DNA of 9,012 nt from CAZHMN01 sp964533705 (lineage in GTDB: Bacteria > Electryoneota > B3-LCP): positions 1 through 9,012 of the forward strand of contig CAZHMN010000100.1 in assembly GCA_964533705.1 (NCBI GenBank). Reading direction: 5' to 3'. Positions 8,813 to 9,012 of the stretch are shown in pieces. The position numbers and the translations under genes were made by a program. The notes beneath the pieces were generated by a model. That model was not told where the DNA came from, ran no database searches, and saw nothing but the letters and a program-made list of their open reading frames with translations. The first letter of the stretch is position 1, and the number at the start of each line of letters is the position of its first letter.

Positions 8813-9012
8813 CTATTTAACTAGAAGCGTCTTTCTTACGGCTCTAAATTCTCCTGCCTCAATCCGATAGAAGTAGATTCCGGAGGCAAATCCCGTCGCG
8901 TCCCAGGTCACCTCGTGGAGACCGGTATCCCTCATACCGTTGACCAATTCGGCGACTGTCCGGCCCTGCAGGTCGTAAACCGTCAGTTTCACAAGTGATG
9001 CACTGGGCAGTG
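8813..9012 (-). CDS. C-terminal end of a third array copy, T9SS sorting domain (5' part outside window)
   Basis: The reading frame enters from the right edge and ends at the TAG at 8813-8815, exactly 4464 bp from the stop of the complete copy. The 65 whole codons visible encode the sorting domain from the LPSAS segment (just after the YPNPFNP motif) to the final RKTLLVK. The last 11 codons are identical to copy 2. Upstream of them there are 25 base differences in 162, giving substitutions such as R to S, I to T, K to E, D to N, A to T, V to L, T to A and K to E, while the core YDLQGRTVA, WDATGF and SGIYFYRIEAG segments are kept. Whether its body is also a beta-helix identical to copies 1 and 2 cannot be seen. 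The spacer downstream of it is identical to that downstream of copy 2, so it is very probably another array member. An unrelated T9SS cargo gene sharing only this domain is the alternative. Confidence 0.85.
   Translation of the reverse strand, partial: LPSASLVKLTVYDLQGRTVAELVNGMRDTGLHEVTWDATGFASGIYFYRIEAGEFRAVRKTLLVK

Larger units (their letters stand above)
4572..8850. repeat. Tandem repeat, identical unit B (4279 bp)
   Basis: This is the direct-orientation partner of unit A. It holds copy 2 from the YPNPFNP motif up through its start, the spacer, and the last 11 codons of copy 3. There are no inverted repeats, target-site duplications or transposase at its borders, so it is not an inserted element but a gene-array unit. 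Confidence 0.93.

Noticed and set aside
108..8850. Repeat units as insertion sequences or a composite transposon
   Set aside because: There is no transposase and no terminal inverted repeats, and the repeats abut through a coding segment rather than flanking cargo.

Overview
The window is a head-to-tail tandem array of one large gene on the minus strand, with a repeat period of exactly 4464 bp. Three copies are touched. Copy 1 (1-4141) lacks only its last codons, which lie beyond the left edge. Copy 2 (4349-8605) is complete. Copy 3 (8813-9012) shows only its last 65 codons before the right edge. No other gene, RNA gene, mobile element or CRISPR array is supported.

Each gene encodes a secreted protein of 1418 residues: a Sec signal peptide, three right-handed parallel beta-helix modules, two beta-sandwich-like spacer segments, and a C-terminal domain of the type IX secretion (T9SS, Por) sorting family with the YPNPFNP motif. 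The combination suggests the FCB superphylum, perhaps a less-studied lineage (Zixibacteria-, Cloacimonadota-, Calditrichota- or Marinimicrobia-like). A strong Shine-Dalgarno site and a sigma70-type promoter argue mildly against classical Bacteroidota. The lineage is inference; no marker gene is present.

Each 207-bp spacer between copies carries, in transcription order, an intrinsic terminator for the upstream gene, an AT-rich tract, a TTGACT-17-TATATT promoter, and a GGAGGT ribosome binding site. Every copy therefore looks like an independent transcription unit.

The main oddity is how divergence is distributed. From 108 to 4386 copy 1 and its spacer match 4572-8850 with no mismatch that I found by reading (4279 bp). 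The short stretch encoding the sorting domain (4387-4571 in copy 2, and the equivalents at 1-107 and 8851-9012) differs among all three copies at roughly 15-20% of bases, mostly silently. The array thus has identical bodies and individually distinct tails. This points to recent homogenisation or amplification with boundaries inside the sorting-domain code, or to an assembly or polishing artefact that must be excluded.
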